From Polyangiaceae bacterium (GTDB taxonomy: Bacteria > Myxococcota_A > Polyangia > Polyangiales > Polyangiaceae), in the NCBI GenBank assembly GCA_016719945.1, contig JADJYE010000035.1, positions 62,001 through 126,000 of the forward strand: 64,000 bases of DNA, written 5' to 3'. The position numbers and the translations under genes are program-made. The notes beneath the pieces were generated by a model. The model made no database searches. It was given only the letters and a program-made list of their open reading frames with translations, and was not told the DNA's origin. Of this stretch, positions 24,944 through 32,847 are shown piece after piece. The number at the start of each line of letters is the position of its first letter. Position 1 is the stretch's first letter.

Positions 24944-26967
24944 ATGGCGACAGCTCCGATTCCTCGGCCGACGGTGGCGCTCGCCGCCGCCTCGCTCCTC
25001 GCGCTCACGGCCGCCCTCGGCGCGTGCACCGGAGGGACGCCTCCAGCCGGCGCGGTCCCTACCCCGAAGACCTGCGCAGCGGCGAGCGCGCCCGTGCTCA
25101 CGCCCGTTTCCGAGCCGCGGTCGTCTACGATCGTCCTCGGCTCACCCGCGTCGGGGCCCCACAAGGGCAAGCTGCTCGCGCTCATGGCCGACGTCGACGC
25201 GAAGGCCGTGGTGGTGGTGGATATCGACGGCAAGAAGCCGCTCTCGTCCCTCGCGCTCTCGTCCGAGCCGGGGCAGCTGATCCTCCTGCCCGACGGGCGG
25301 GTGCTCGTCGCCATGAAGCGCGACGACCAGCTCCTCGTGCTGCACCCGAAGGAGGACGGCACGCTCGCGCTCGGCTGCTCGGTCTCGGTCGGGGCCGAGC
25401 CGGCCTCGATCGCCCTCGCCAAGGACGAGCTGCTCGTCACCACGGCGTGGAGCGGAGCGGTCGACGTGCTGGGCCTCGCCTCGCTGGACAGACGCGTGAG
25501 CATCGAGGTCGCCCGCGAGCCGCGGCAGATCTGGGTCGACGACGACGGGACCCACGCGTTCGTCACCCACGCCTCCGGCGGGCTGGTGTCCGTCGTCGAC
25601 CTGGCGGCGCGCAAGACCGAGCCGCCGATCGAGCTCATGACCGGGCAAGACGCAGCCCCTGGCGCCGACCTCGGAACCGCGCTCGAGCGCGCCGTCAACG
25701 GCAAGAAGCGGCGCGTACCCGGCGAGGACCTGACGCGGGTGGGCTCGCAGGGCTTCGCGATCGCCAGGACCCAGCGGCCGGCGGGGCGGCTGCTCGCGCC
25801 GCTGACGCTCGTCGACCCAGGGCCCAGGGCGACCCGGTCGCAAGGCTATGGCTCCACGTCGGTGCCTGTGATCCCCAGCGTAGCGGTCATCGACGAGCAG
25901 ACCCGCAAGGTCCGCGGCATCTTCGCGGAGGTGTCGGGGGCGACGCTGTCGATGATGGAGGAGGATCGGCGCTTTTCCTTCGGCTTCGACACGGGCGTCG
26001 CTCCCTGTCTGCTGCCCCGCGACGCGGTCGTCGACGACCCGACCTCGACGCTGCTCGTCGTGTGCCTCGGGATCGACGCGGTCGTGGCGTACGACGCCGC
26101 GAGCGTCGATCCTCACGCGGTGGAGCGGCTCCGGTGGAACGTGCCGGCTGGGCCGACGGGCCTCGCCCTCGATCCTCGCGGCCGGCGCGTGGTCGTCGCC
26201 TCGCAGCACGACCGGGTGATCCAGATCCTTCGGCTCGACGCGATCGAAGCGCTCGAGGTGGAGCCGAGCGCCTCCGGGAGGATCGCATCGCGCTCGAGCC
26301 GCTCAAGGGGGGGCCAGGGCTGCCCTTCGTCCTCGGCCGTCAGATCTTCCACGCGACCGGAGACCTCCGGATCTCGGGGCACGGGCTGGCGTGCGCGAGC
26401 TGTCACGTCGACGGCCGAGAGGACACGCTGGTGTGGGCGACGCCGGACGGCCCGCGCCGCACGCGCACCCTCGACGCTGCGGCCGACGAGTCCACGCCGC
26501 TCGGGTGGGACGGCGTCAGCAAGGGCGACCGAGCCTTCTTGGAGAAGGAGTTCGTGCGACTCCACGGCCAAGGGCTGCGCAACGTTCAGCTCGAGGCGCT
26601 GCTCACGTACATGGCGTCGCTGACCTCCAAGCGACGGGCGCCGCGCCCGACCGACGCGTCGCTCGTCGAGAAGGGCCGAGCGTTGTTCGAGTCGGCGGCG
26701 GTCGGGTGCGCGCTCTGCCACGTGGACGGCGGGGCCGACGGGAAGCAACACGACGTGGGGACGAAGACCACGGCGGATCGCTCCCCTGCGTTCGACACCC
26801 CCGAGCTCCGCGGCGTCGCGCGGAGGGCGCCCTACTTCCACGACGGGCGCCACGCGACGCTCGAAGCGATCCTCGAGGACGATCACGGCGGGAGCAAGGG
26901 GGAGTCGAAGTCGATGCTCGACGCCGGCCAGCAACAGGCGCTGCTGGCGTTCCTCAGGTCGCTCTAG
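24944..26967 (+). pseudogene. Propeller-diheme cytochrome fusion lipoprotein with one frameshift
   Basis: Lipoprotein signal ALLALTAALGAC after ATG 24944 (lipobox LGAC). The first ~440 residues are a YVTN-type beta-propeller (GKLLALMADVDAKAVVVVDI, DGRVLVAMKRDDQLLVLHP, GLALDPRGRRVVVASQHDR). One missing G in GGG 26276-26278 separates it from the rest; restoring it gives 674 codons. The second half is diheme-peroxidase (MauG/CcpA)-like, with haem motifs CASCH and CALCH and the family segments DTPELRGVARRAPYFHDGRH and TLEAILEDDHGG. Family enzymes reduce peroxides or oxidise protein or small substrates in the periplasm. The end overlaps nudC by 4 bases in convergent orientation. Confidence 0.85.
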
Positions 26968-27803
26968 TCCCGGGTGGGCCCAGCCTCGAACGCCTCGACG
27001 TAGAGGTCGATGAGGTGGCGGGCGATGCTGAACGGTGGGGGCATCGCTGGCAGCGCGCCGACTTCGAACCAGCGCGCGTCTTCGAGCTCGGAGGTATCCA
27101 CCGTGAGCTCGCCTCGCAGGTAACGCGCGGTCATCCCGACCATCAGCTGCGACGGGAAGGGCCACGGCTGAGAGGCGACGTAGCGCAGGTCCGTGACCTC
27201 GAGGCCGACCTCCTCGAGGATCTCCCGGTGTGCGCACGCCTCGAGCGACTCGCCTGGCTCGACGAAGCCGGCGACGAGGCCATACATGCCCGGCGGGAAC
27301 CGCGGCTGGCGGGTGAGGAGGATGCGCGGACCGTCGTGCACGAGCACGATGACGCACGGCGCGACCGGCGGGTACACGTCCCGCTCGCACGCCGAGCAGC
27401 GCACGCAGCGCTCCCCGAGCTTTGGCTCGAGCGGCCGGCCGCACTCGCCGCAGCGCTGGTGGGTGAGGAGGAAGTGCGCATGTTGCGCCGCGATCGCCGC
27501 GACGCCGAGGACGGGGAGATCGAGCTCGCCGAACAGGCGCCGCAGGCTCTTGGCCGCGAGACCCTCGGGGAGCGGGTGGTCGGTCGCGGCGACCCCGACG
27601 ATGCACGGTCGTCCGTCGAGCGTGCCCAGCGGCGCCTCGCGCGTGAGGCGCAGGTCGCCCGCCGCGCTGCGCGCCGGGACGCCGAGCGGTGCCGTGCGGA
27701 CGACCAGGTTGTCGCGATGGAACGCGAAGACGAGCGGATCTCCCTGCGGCAGATCGAGCGTGGCGCGGAAACCCGCCGGCGGCTCATCGAGGAAGTACCT
27801 CAT
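26964..27803 (-). CDS. nudC: NAD+ diphosphatase, Nudix family
   Basis: 279 aa from ATG 27803, overlapping the repeat-lipoprotein stop. Hydrolyses NAD(H) to NMN(H) and AMP and, in E. coli, decaps NAD-RNA. Domain order is standard: an N-terminal NudC-like region, a four-Cys zinc ribbon (QRCGECGRPL, ERCVRCSACERDVYPP) and a Nudix domain with box GFVEPGESLEACAHREILEE (G-x5-E-x7-R-E-x-x-E-E). The NudC-specific SQPWPFP is present just after the box, which settles the subfamily. Third gene of a three-gene minus-strand operon. Confidence 0.95.
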   Translation of the reverse strand: MRYFLDEPPAGFRATLDLPQGDPLVFAFHRDNLVVRTAPLGVPARSAAGDLRLTREAPLGTLDGRPCIVGVAATDHPLPEGLAAKSLRRLFGELDLPVLGVAAIAAQHAHFLLTHQRCGECGRPLEPKLGERCVRCSACERDVYPPVAPCVIVLVHDGPRILLTRQPRFPPGMYGLVAGFVEPGESLEACAHREILEEVGLEVTDLRYVASQPWPFPSQLMVGMTARYLRGELTVDTSELEDARWFEVGALPAMPPPFSIARHLIDLYVEAFEAGPTRD

Positions 27804-28069
27804 CGACCGCCTGCGCCGCCGCCGCCCTGCGCTGCGCCGCCGCCGCCCTGCGCTGCGCCGCCGCCGCCCTGCGCTGCGCCGCCGCCGCCCTGCGCTGCGC
27901 CGCCGCCGCCCTGCGCTGCGTCGCCGCCCTGCGCTGCGCCGCCGCCGCCAGCAGACGCCCCGCCTGTCGCTGCGCCGCCCGAGCCTTCGAAGCAGGACAC
28001 GTACTCGCAGATCGTCTGGTTGGCGCAGCCCGACGCGAGCGCGGCCGTGAGGAGGAGCGCCCGGCTCAT
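27800..28069 (-). CDS. Small lipoprotein with Gly-rich GGGGAAQ repeats
   Basis: 89 aa from ATG 28069. Signal MSRALLLTAALASGCANQ with lipobox ASGC, then TICEYVSCFEGSGG containing a Cys pair, then about six copies of a GGGGAAQ-like unit to the end. The protein is essentially a lipid anchor plus a flexible Gly/Ala/Gln arm. It overlaps both neighbours by ATGA, so it is translated in the same operon as the PEGA-like protein and nudC. Function unknown; Gly-rich short lipoproteins of this kind are frequent in Polyangia. Confidence 0.7.
   Translation of the reverse strand: MSRALLLTAALASGCANQTICEYVSCFEGSGGAATGGASAGGGGAAQGGDAAQGGGGAAQGGGGAAQGGGGAAQGGGGAAQGGGGAGGR
27815..27945 (-). repeat. 21-bp tandem repeat encoding GGGGAAQ
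   Basis: About six copies of ccctgcgctgcgccgccgcc+g (plus-strand sense), one of them shortened, inside the small lipoprotein gene. In-frame expansion and contraction are expected; this is also a stretch where read collapse could occur. Confidence 0.75.
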
Positions 28070-29025
28070 TGGAAGGTCCCCTCGAGCGAGAGCCCTGCGT
28101 GGTCGAGGGTCGCGGTCGCCTTCAGCCGGAGCGCCGCCTTGGGCGGGCCGTCGTCGCTCGGGAGCGGGATGAAGAGGTATCCGAGCGTGGCGCCGGCCAG
28201 AACGCCGCTCGCGACGAAGGCGATCGTCGAGGCGTTGCGGAGCGAGTTGCGATCGCTCACGAACGCCGCCAGCCGCAGGCAGTCGTCGTCGAGCGCCGTC
28301 GTGTCGCACGCGCCGATCGCCCCCGCGAGCGACTCCGCGTCGTCCTCGCGCGCGAAGGAGATGACGAGCGTCGCGACGCCCGTCACGAGGGCGGCGGCGC
28401 CGAGCGAGCCCATCACGATCGCCGGCCACACCGGCCGCGTCACCGACCCGTCGGTCGCGCCGGCGGGTGCTTCGCGCAGCGTGATCGTGAAGGACTTGTC
28501 GGCCATCAGGCCGACCTTGACCGAGACGAAGCGGCGATCGTCGGCCAGCGCCGCGACGTCGTGCTCCCCGGGGTCGAGGTACAAGGGGAGCTTCAGCGGG
28601 TAGCTGCCGAGCGGAGTCCCGTCGACCACGATCGTCGCCGGGACCTCCGGAGAGAGCTTCACGACCAGGGTCGCGACGTGGGCCTTGGCTCGTTTGAGCT
28701 CGGCCTGCAGGCGCGCTCGGTCCTCGGACGCCGCCTGGGGCGTGAGGGAGATCGCGAGCGCGTAGTGCTCAGCGGCCTCACGGTGCAGGGCCGCGCGCTC
28801 CGCCGCGCGCGCGAGGCGCTCCGCGTTCATCGCGTCCGGTGTGGAGCGAAACGCCAGCCGAGCGGCGCCCAGCTCGAGCTCGGGGGTCGCGGCCGCGCTG
28901 CTCGGCGGGGGAGGGGCGCTCGAGGCTTCTCCCTCCGCGGCAGGGGCTTGGGCGGCGGCGTTCGCGGAGAGAGAGGCCACGAAGAACGCGGCCACCGCTG
29001 CCAGGGCTCGCGCGGACGGATCCAT
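28066..29025 (-). CDS. PEGA-like domain membrane protein
   Basis: 319 aa from ATG 29025. Signal peptide AAVAAFFVASLSANAAAQA. A helical region (ERLARAAERAALHREAAEHY) resembles a short TPR. Residues ~130-200 match the PEGA pattern: PATIVVDGTPLGSYPLKLPL, YLDPGEHDVAAL. Two transmembrane helices follow (PAIVMGSLGAAALVTGVATL and STIAFVASGVLAGATLGYLF). This 'signal, PEGA, two transmembrane' layout is widespread and uncharacterised in myxobacteria; PEGA domains are thought to be surface-layer or adhesion modules. It overlaps the repeat lipoprotein by ATGA. Confidence 0.75.
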   Translation of the reverse strand: MDPSARALAAVAAFFVASLSANAAAQAPAAEGEASSAPPPPSSAAATPELELGAARLAFRSTPDAMNAERLARAAERAALHREAAEHYALAISLTPQAASEDRARLQAELKRAKAHVATLVVKLSPEVPATIVVDGTPLGSYPLKLPLYLDPGEHDVAALADDRRFVSVKVGLMADKSFTITLREAPAGATDGSVTRPVWPAIVMGSLGAAALVTGVATLVISFAREDDAESLAGAIGACDTTALDDDCLRLAAFVSDRNSLRNASTIAFVASGVLAGATLGYLFIPLPSDDGPPKAALRLKATATLDHAGLSLEGTFQ

Positions 29026-29122
29026 GCGCTGCTTCTACACGATCCACAGCGAGGCTTCGCTGGCGCGGTTGGGCACCCCGGCGGTCGCGCGATCACGGCG
29101 TGGTCGATCGAGGGGTTCGGTG

Positions 29123-29128
29123 TAAGCT
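29123..29128 (+). promoter_or_regulatory. -10-like TAAGCT upstream of gshA
   Basis: TAAGCT ends 9 bases before ATG 29138, implying a very short or absent 5' leader if used. Confidence 0.3.
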
Positions 29129-29137
29129 CCCGCCCCG

Positions 29138-30592
29138 ATGGCACCCCCGGCGAACGAGCGCGACCGCGCGCCGATCCGCTCCATGGACGACCTGCTCGCG
29201 CCGCTGCGCGAAGCTTGCAAGCCGGCGAGCCAGTTTCGGATCGGCGCGGAGGCGGAGAAGATCGGCGTCTTGGAGCGCTCGCTGACGCCCGTGTCCTACG
29301 ACGGCGCGTGCGGCGTCGTCTCCGTGATGAAGGAGCTCGCGCGGGCCCACGGCTGGGCGATCGCAGACGGCGCGGGTCCCCTGCTCGCCCTGGATAAGAA
29401 CGGCGCGTCGGTCACGCTCGAGCCCGGCGCTCAGCTCGAGCTCTCCGGTGCCCCGTTCGAAGATCTGCACGCGGTCGCCGCGGAGATCTCCGCGCACGCC
29501 GCCGAGCTCTCGGTTGTCGGCGACACGCTCGCGCCGGTCTTCGGCGAGAAGATCGCGTGGCTCGGCGTAGGCTTCCACCCGTTCGCCAGCCAGGCCGATC
29601 TCAGCTGGGTGCCGAAGCCCCGCTACGGAATCATGCGGCGGTATCTGCCGGCGCGGGGCCGGAACGGCCTCGACATGATGCGCCGCACCGCCACCGTTCA
29701 AGCGAACTTCGACTACGAAGACGAAGACCACGCGATGGCGGCCCTGCGCGTGAGCATGCGGCTCTCGCCGATGTTCACCGCCCTCGTCGCGAACTCCCCG
29801 TTCTACGAGGGCAGCCCGTTCGGAGGTGTCAGCTACCGAGCGAAGGTCTGGCTCAGCGTCGACCCCGCCCGGCAAGGGCTCGTCGAGGCGGTGCTGTCGC
29901 CGAAGTCGCGCTTCGTCGACTACGTCGAGTGGGCGCTCGACGCGCCGATGTTCGTCGTGCTGCGTGATGAGCAGGTGATCGAGAACACGGGCCAGAGCTT
30001 CCGGAGCTTCATGAAGCACGGCTTCGGCCCGCACCGCGCGACCTATGGCGACTGGGTCACGCACCTGAACACGCTGTTCCCCGAGGTTCGCCTGAAGCGG
30101 ACGCTCGAGATCCGCGGCGGCGACTCGCTCCCCTCGGGGCTGGTCGTGGGCCCGGCCGCCTTGTTCACTGGGCTCCTGTACGATCGGGACGCGCTCGCCA
30201 AGGCCGACGAGCTGACCGAGAGCTACGGCCTCGAAGAGCTCGAGGCGCTCCGGGGTCGCGTTCCCTTCGAGGGGCCGCGCGCGTTGTTTCGTGGGCGCCC
30301 GTGCGGCGAGGTCATGCAGGCCGCGCTCGAGCTCGCCGCCAAGGGGCTCGCCAACCGAGCTCGAAGGCAGGGAGGCGCCGACGAGCGACTCTACCTCCAG
30401 CCGCTCGTGGAGCTCGCCGCGCGGCTCCGCTGCCCAGCCGACGCCCTGCTCGACGCCTACCGGGAGGCCGGCCAGGGCCCGGCGGGGGTGCGGGGGGTGG
30501 TCGGGGGCGGGGCGGTTGGGGCCGAACAGGTCGCCCGGCCCGAGGATCGCGACCGGGTCGCGCTGGCTTCGCTCGGGATTTGCCGTATCTGA
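29138..30592 (+). CDS. gshA: Glutamate-cysteine ligase, plant/alphaproteobacterial type
   Basis: 484 aa from ATG 29138. Catalyses the first step of glutathione synthesis, ATP-dependent joining of L-Glu and L-Cys. Family features: FRIGAEAEKIGV at the start, TLEPGAQLELSGAPF, WLGVGFHPFASQADLSWVPK, RYGIMRRYLP, RTATVQANFDYEDEDHA, and RTLEIRGGDSLPSGLVVGPA. The last ~35 residues (from AGQGPAGVRGVVGGG) are encoded by an extremely G-rich stretch and do not look like the usual C-terminus, so a homopolymer error there could have changed the final frame. It has its own short promoter region of 112 bases divergent from the PEGA-like gene. Confidence 0.92.
   Translation: MAPPANERDRAPIRSMDDLLAPLREACKPASQFRIGAEAEKIGVLERSLTPVSYDGACGVVSVMKELARAHGWAIADGAGPLLALDKNGASVTLEPGAQLELSGAPFEDLHAVAAEISAHAAELSVVGDTLAPVFGEKIAWLGVGFHPFASQADLSWVPKPRYGIMRRYLPARGRNGLDMMRRTATVQANFDYEDEDHAMAALRVSMRLSPMFTALVANSPFYEGSPFGGVSYRAKVWLSVDPARQGLVEAVLSPKSRFVDYVEWALDAPMFVVLRDEQVIENTGQSFRSFMKHGFGPHRATYGDWVTHLNTLFPEVRLKRTLEIRGGDSLPSGLVVGPAALFTGLLYDRDALAKADELTESYGLEELEALRGRVPFEGPRALFRGRPCGEVMQAALELAAKGLANRARRQGGADERLYLQPLVELAARLRCPADALLDAYREAGQGPAGVRGVVGGGAVGAEQVARPEDRDRVALASLGICRI
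30484..30521 (+). other. G-quadruplex-prone run at the 3' end of gshA
   Basis: Five runs of four to six G separated by 1-6 bases (GGGGG-tgc-GGGGGG-tggtc-GGGGG-c-GGGG-cggtt-GGGG) lie on the coding strand. It fits the standard G4 pattern and is also where reads are most likely to miscall length. Confidence 0.5.
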
Positions 30593-30640
30593 GGTTTCCG
30601 ATGGATCCTGTTTGCGAAGCTGTGACACCGTAACCTGCGC

Positions 30641-30646
30641 TAGACT
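30641..30646 (+). promoter_or_regulatory. -10-like TAGACT upstream of the pseudokinase
   Basis: TAGACT lies 26 bases before the proposed TTG 30673; the preceding sequence is the AT-richest nearby. Confidence 0.3.
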
Positions 30647-30672
30647 CTCTCGGTTCGGAAGGCTCCCGCGTT

Positions 30673-32115
30673 TTGGAAACGCTCGCGCAATGGATACATC
30701 GGCGAGGTCCCCTCGCCCCGAAGGACGCAGTTGGCTGGGCCATTCGCCTCGCCAAGCACCTTGAGGCGCTCCATCTCCACGGCGTTGCCCACGGCAACGT
30801 CTCGCCGGCCTGCGTCCTGATCGAGCACACCGATCCCCGCGCCCGCGGCGTGGTCGCCGACGTGCGCCGCACGGCGGAGATGGTGCAGTACCATTCGCCC
30901 GAGCGGTTCAGGAACGGCCAGCTCTCCCCCTCCGACGACGCTTGGGGCCTGGCCGCCACGTTGTTCACGGCGCTCACCTCGGCCCGCCCCTTCGGCGATC
31001 TGCGGCCCGAGGTCGAGCAGCGGCACCCGCACGGCCTGCCGCCGCTCGCTGCGTACGGGGTCAACGACGACACGCTCTACGCCATCCTCGCGAACGCGCT
31101 CGTCCTCGATCCGTCACGTCGAACGTCCAACGTCGCCACGCTGCGCATGCAGCTCGAGCACTGGTTCGCCGATCCGCGGGTGCGGGAGCTGACCGCGCTC
31201 GACGACGAAGAAGGGGCCGAGGAAGACGCCGCCGCGACCGCGATGGTCCCGATGGACCGAAACCTCTTCGAGGAGCCGAGTACCAGCAAGGGCCCGGAGT
31301 CGCTCGGGAACGTCTTCGCGCCACCATCCTTCGACCGCGCCTCGCAGCCCCAGCCGTCGAGCGGCCAGCGCATGTCGTCGCCGATGACCGTTCCGCGCGG
31401 CGCTCCCCCTCCGCCGCGAAGCCAACCTGGCCCCGGTGCACCTCCCCCGGCGCCGAGCGCTCCTGGGGCCCGCAACGTGCCGCAGGCCGTCTCGGCTTCG
31501 CCGCTCGGCGAGCAGGATCAGACCGTGATGCGCGAGCTTCCCGCGCACATCATGGCCATGGCCGCGCGCGCAGCCCAGGGCTCGAACCCGCCACCTCCTC
31601 CTGACGCCAAGGACGACGCGGCCGACGACTCCGACTTCGGCGGTACGACGAAGATCGCCCCCGCGCCGGATCTGGCCGCGATGCTCTTGAGCGGTGGTGC
31701 TCCGCCAGCGGCCCCTCCGCCCCGAGCGCCGCCGCCGCCGATGGCGCCGCCGCCGCCGCCGATGGCGCCGCCGCCGCCGCCGCTCGCGCCCCCACCGGCT
31801 CCCTCCGGCCCGGGGCGCCAGATCCCTCGCGCCTTCAAGTCGACGCAGCTCGGCATGGGCACGTCCGGGCCGCCGATGGGAGCGCCGCCGATGGGTGCCC
31901 CGCCGATGGCTGCCCCGCCACAGCAGAATCCGATGGCTCCGGCTCCGCCGGGGGCGCAGCCCGGCCCCATGGCGCCTCGTCCTGGCTTCATGCCTCCGCC
32001 GGCGAGCATCAGCACCAACCCGCCGCCGCGCGGCGCGGCCGGAATCCCCATCGCAGACGTCAATTTCCCGAGCTCTCCGCCGCCCGACGACGATGACGAT
32101 GGGGTCGCACGGTGA
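30673..32115 (+). CDS. Pseudokinase C-lobe with long Pro-rich tail
   Basis: 480 aa; the frame is open only from 30634 and TTG 30673 is the first usable start. Residues 1-170 align with the C-lobe of Ser/Thr kinases: RLAKHLEALHLHGVAHGNVS (the HRDLKP loop reads HGNVSP), YHSPERFRNG for the APE segment, and DDAWGLAATLFTALTSARPF. The ATP-binding N-lobe, catalytic Asp and DFG are absent, so it cannot be an active kinase. The rest is disordered Pro/Ala/Met sequence (APPPPMAPPPPP, PPMGAPPMG). It probably serves as a scaffold or phospho-sensor. It is followed by a coupled membrane protein at 32112. Confidence 0.72.
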   Translation: METLAQWIHRRGPLAPKDAVGWAIRLAKHLEALHLHGVAHGNVSPACVLIEHTDPRARGVVADVRRTAEMVQYHSPERFRNGQLSPSDDAWGLAATLFTALTSARPFGDLRPEVEQRHPHGLPPLAAYGVNDDTLYAILANALVLDPSRRTSNVATLRMQLEHWFADPRVRELTALDDEEGAEEDAAATAMVPMDRNLFEEPSTSKGPESLGNVFAPPSFDRASQPQPSSGQRMSSPMTVPRGAPPPPRSQPGPGAPPPAPSAPGARNVPQAVSASPLGEQDQTVMRELPAHIMAMAARAAQGSNPPPPPDAKDDAADDSDFGGTTKIAPAPDLAAMLLSGGAPPAAPPPRAPPPPMAPPPPPMAPPPPPLAPPPAPSGPGRQIPRAFKSTQLGMGTSGPPMGAPPMGAPPMAAPPQQNPMAPAPPGAQPGPMAPRPGFMPPPASISTNPPPRGAAGIPIADVNFPSSPPPDDDDDGVAR

Positions 32116-32837
32116 TGCGTGAGTCGCCGGGGGTGAGCGAGATCTTCCGCGCGCCCCAGCCTGCGGCCGGCCAGCCTGCGGCGCCCCAAGCTCAGTGGAA
32201 GCCTGCGCCTCCTCCGGTTCAACCGCGCGCCTTCGGCGCCACCGATCGACCCACAGCCATGGCCGCCGCGCCACCGGGCGGCGGCGCGGTCTCGGCCCTG
32301 ATCGCCGAGACGCTCGAGGCCGCTCCGCAACCGGCACCCCCGCCGCTCGCGCACGAGACGACTGGGCTTGGGCTCGGCGGACAAGGCGGGCCTCCGCAAG
32401 CTGCCGGCCCGTTCCAGCCTCTCGGTGGAGCGAGCGCGGGAGGCTTCAACAACCCCGCGCCGTGGATGCAGCAGGGCCAAGAGGTGTCGGGGAGCTTTGC
32501 GTTCCAGCCACCCGGCGCGCAGACCGTCGCGTTCCCGCCGGGCGCGCCCGGTGGGCCGCCAATGCACGGACCCTCTGGCGGCGTCCCGCCGATCGCCGAG
32601 GCCCAGCCGCTCGCGCCGTTCGGGCCGCCCGATGGCGGAGCCTCCGCACATCAGCAGCAGCAGCAGCAGGGCGCACAGGGCTACCCGCTCGGTGCCAGCC
32701 TCGGAGCCGAGGCGGCGCCCGCGCCTCGCCGGAAGAGGTCGAAGGCCGGCCTCATCGTGATTTGCTTCCTCGTGCTCATCCTGGCAGCGGCGGTCACGTT
32801 CTCCGTGCTGCGGTTCCGGCCTCAGCTCGGCTTCTGA
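32112..32837 (+). CDS. Pro/Gly-rich protein with C-terminal transmembrane anchor
   Basis: 241 aa from GTG 32112 (ATG 32115 is the next codon), overlapping the pseudokinase stop. The first 205 residues are low-complexity Pro/Ala/Gly/Gln, including a run of six Gln (HQQQQQQG). A basic patch (APRRKRSK) precedes one transmembrane helix (AGLIVICFLVLILAAAVTFS) at the end, so the disordered part faces the cytoplasm. Composition matches the tail of the pseudokinase, and the two may be parts of one complex or even one gene split by a shift near 32112. No function recognised. Confidence 0.6.
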   Translation: MMRESPGVSEIFRAPQPAAGQPAAPQAQWKPAPPPVQPRAFGATDRPTAMAAAPPGGGAVSALIAETLEAAPQPAPPPLAHETTGLGLGGQGGPPQAAGPFQPLGGASAGGFNNPAPWMQQGQEVSGSFAFQPPGAQTVAFPPGAPGGPPMHGPSGGVPPIAEAQPLAPFGPPDGGASAHQQQQQQGAQGYPLGASLGAEAAPAPRRKRSKAGLIVICFLVLILAAAVTFSVLRFRPQLGF

Positions 32838-32847
32838 TCGGCTCGGC

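Noticed and set aside
32112..32837. Certain frameshift joining the pseudokinase to the next gene
   Set aside because: Possible by composition, but the overlapping GTG fits the coupling seen throughout this window, so it is kept as a separate gene.
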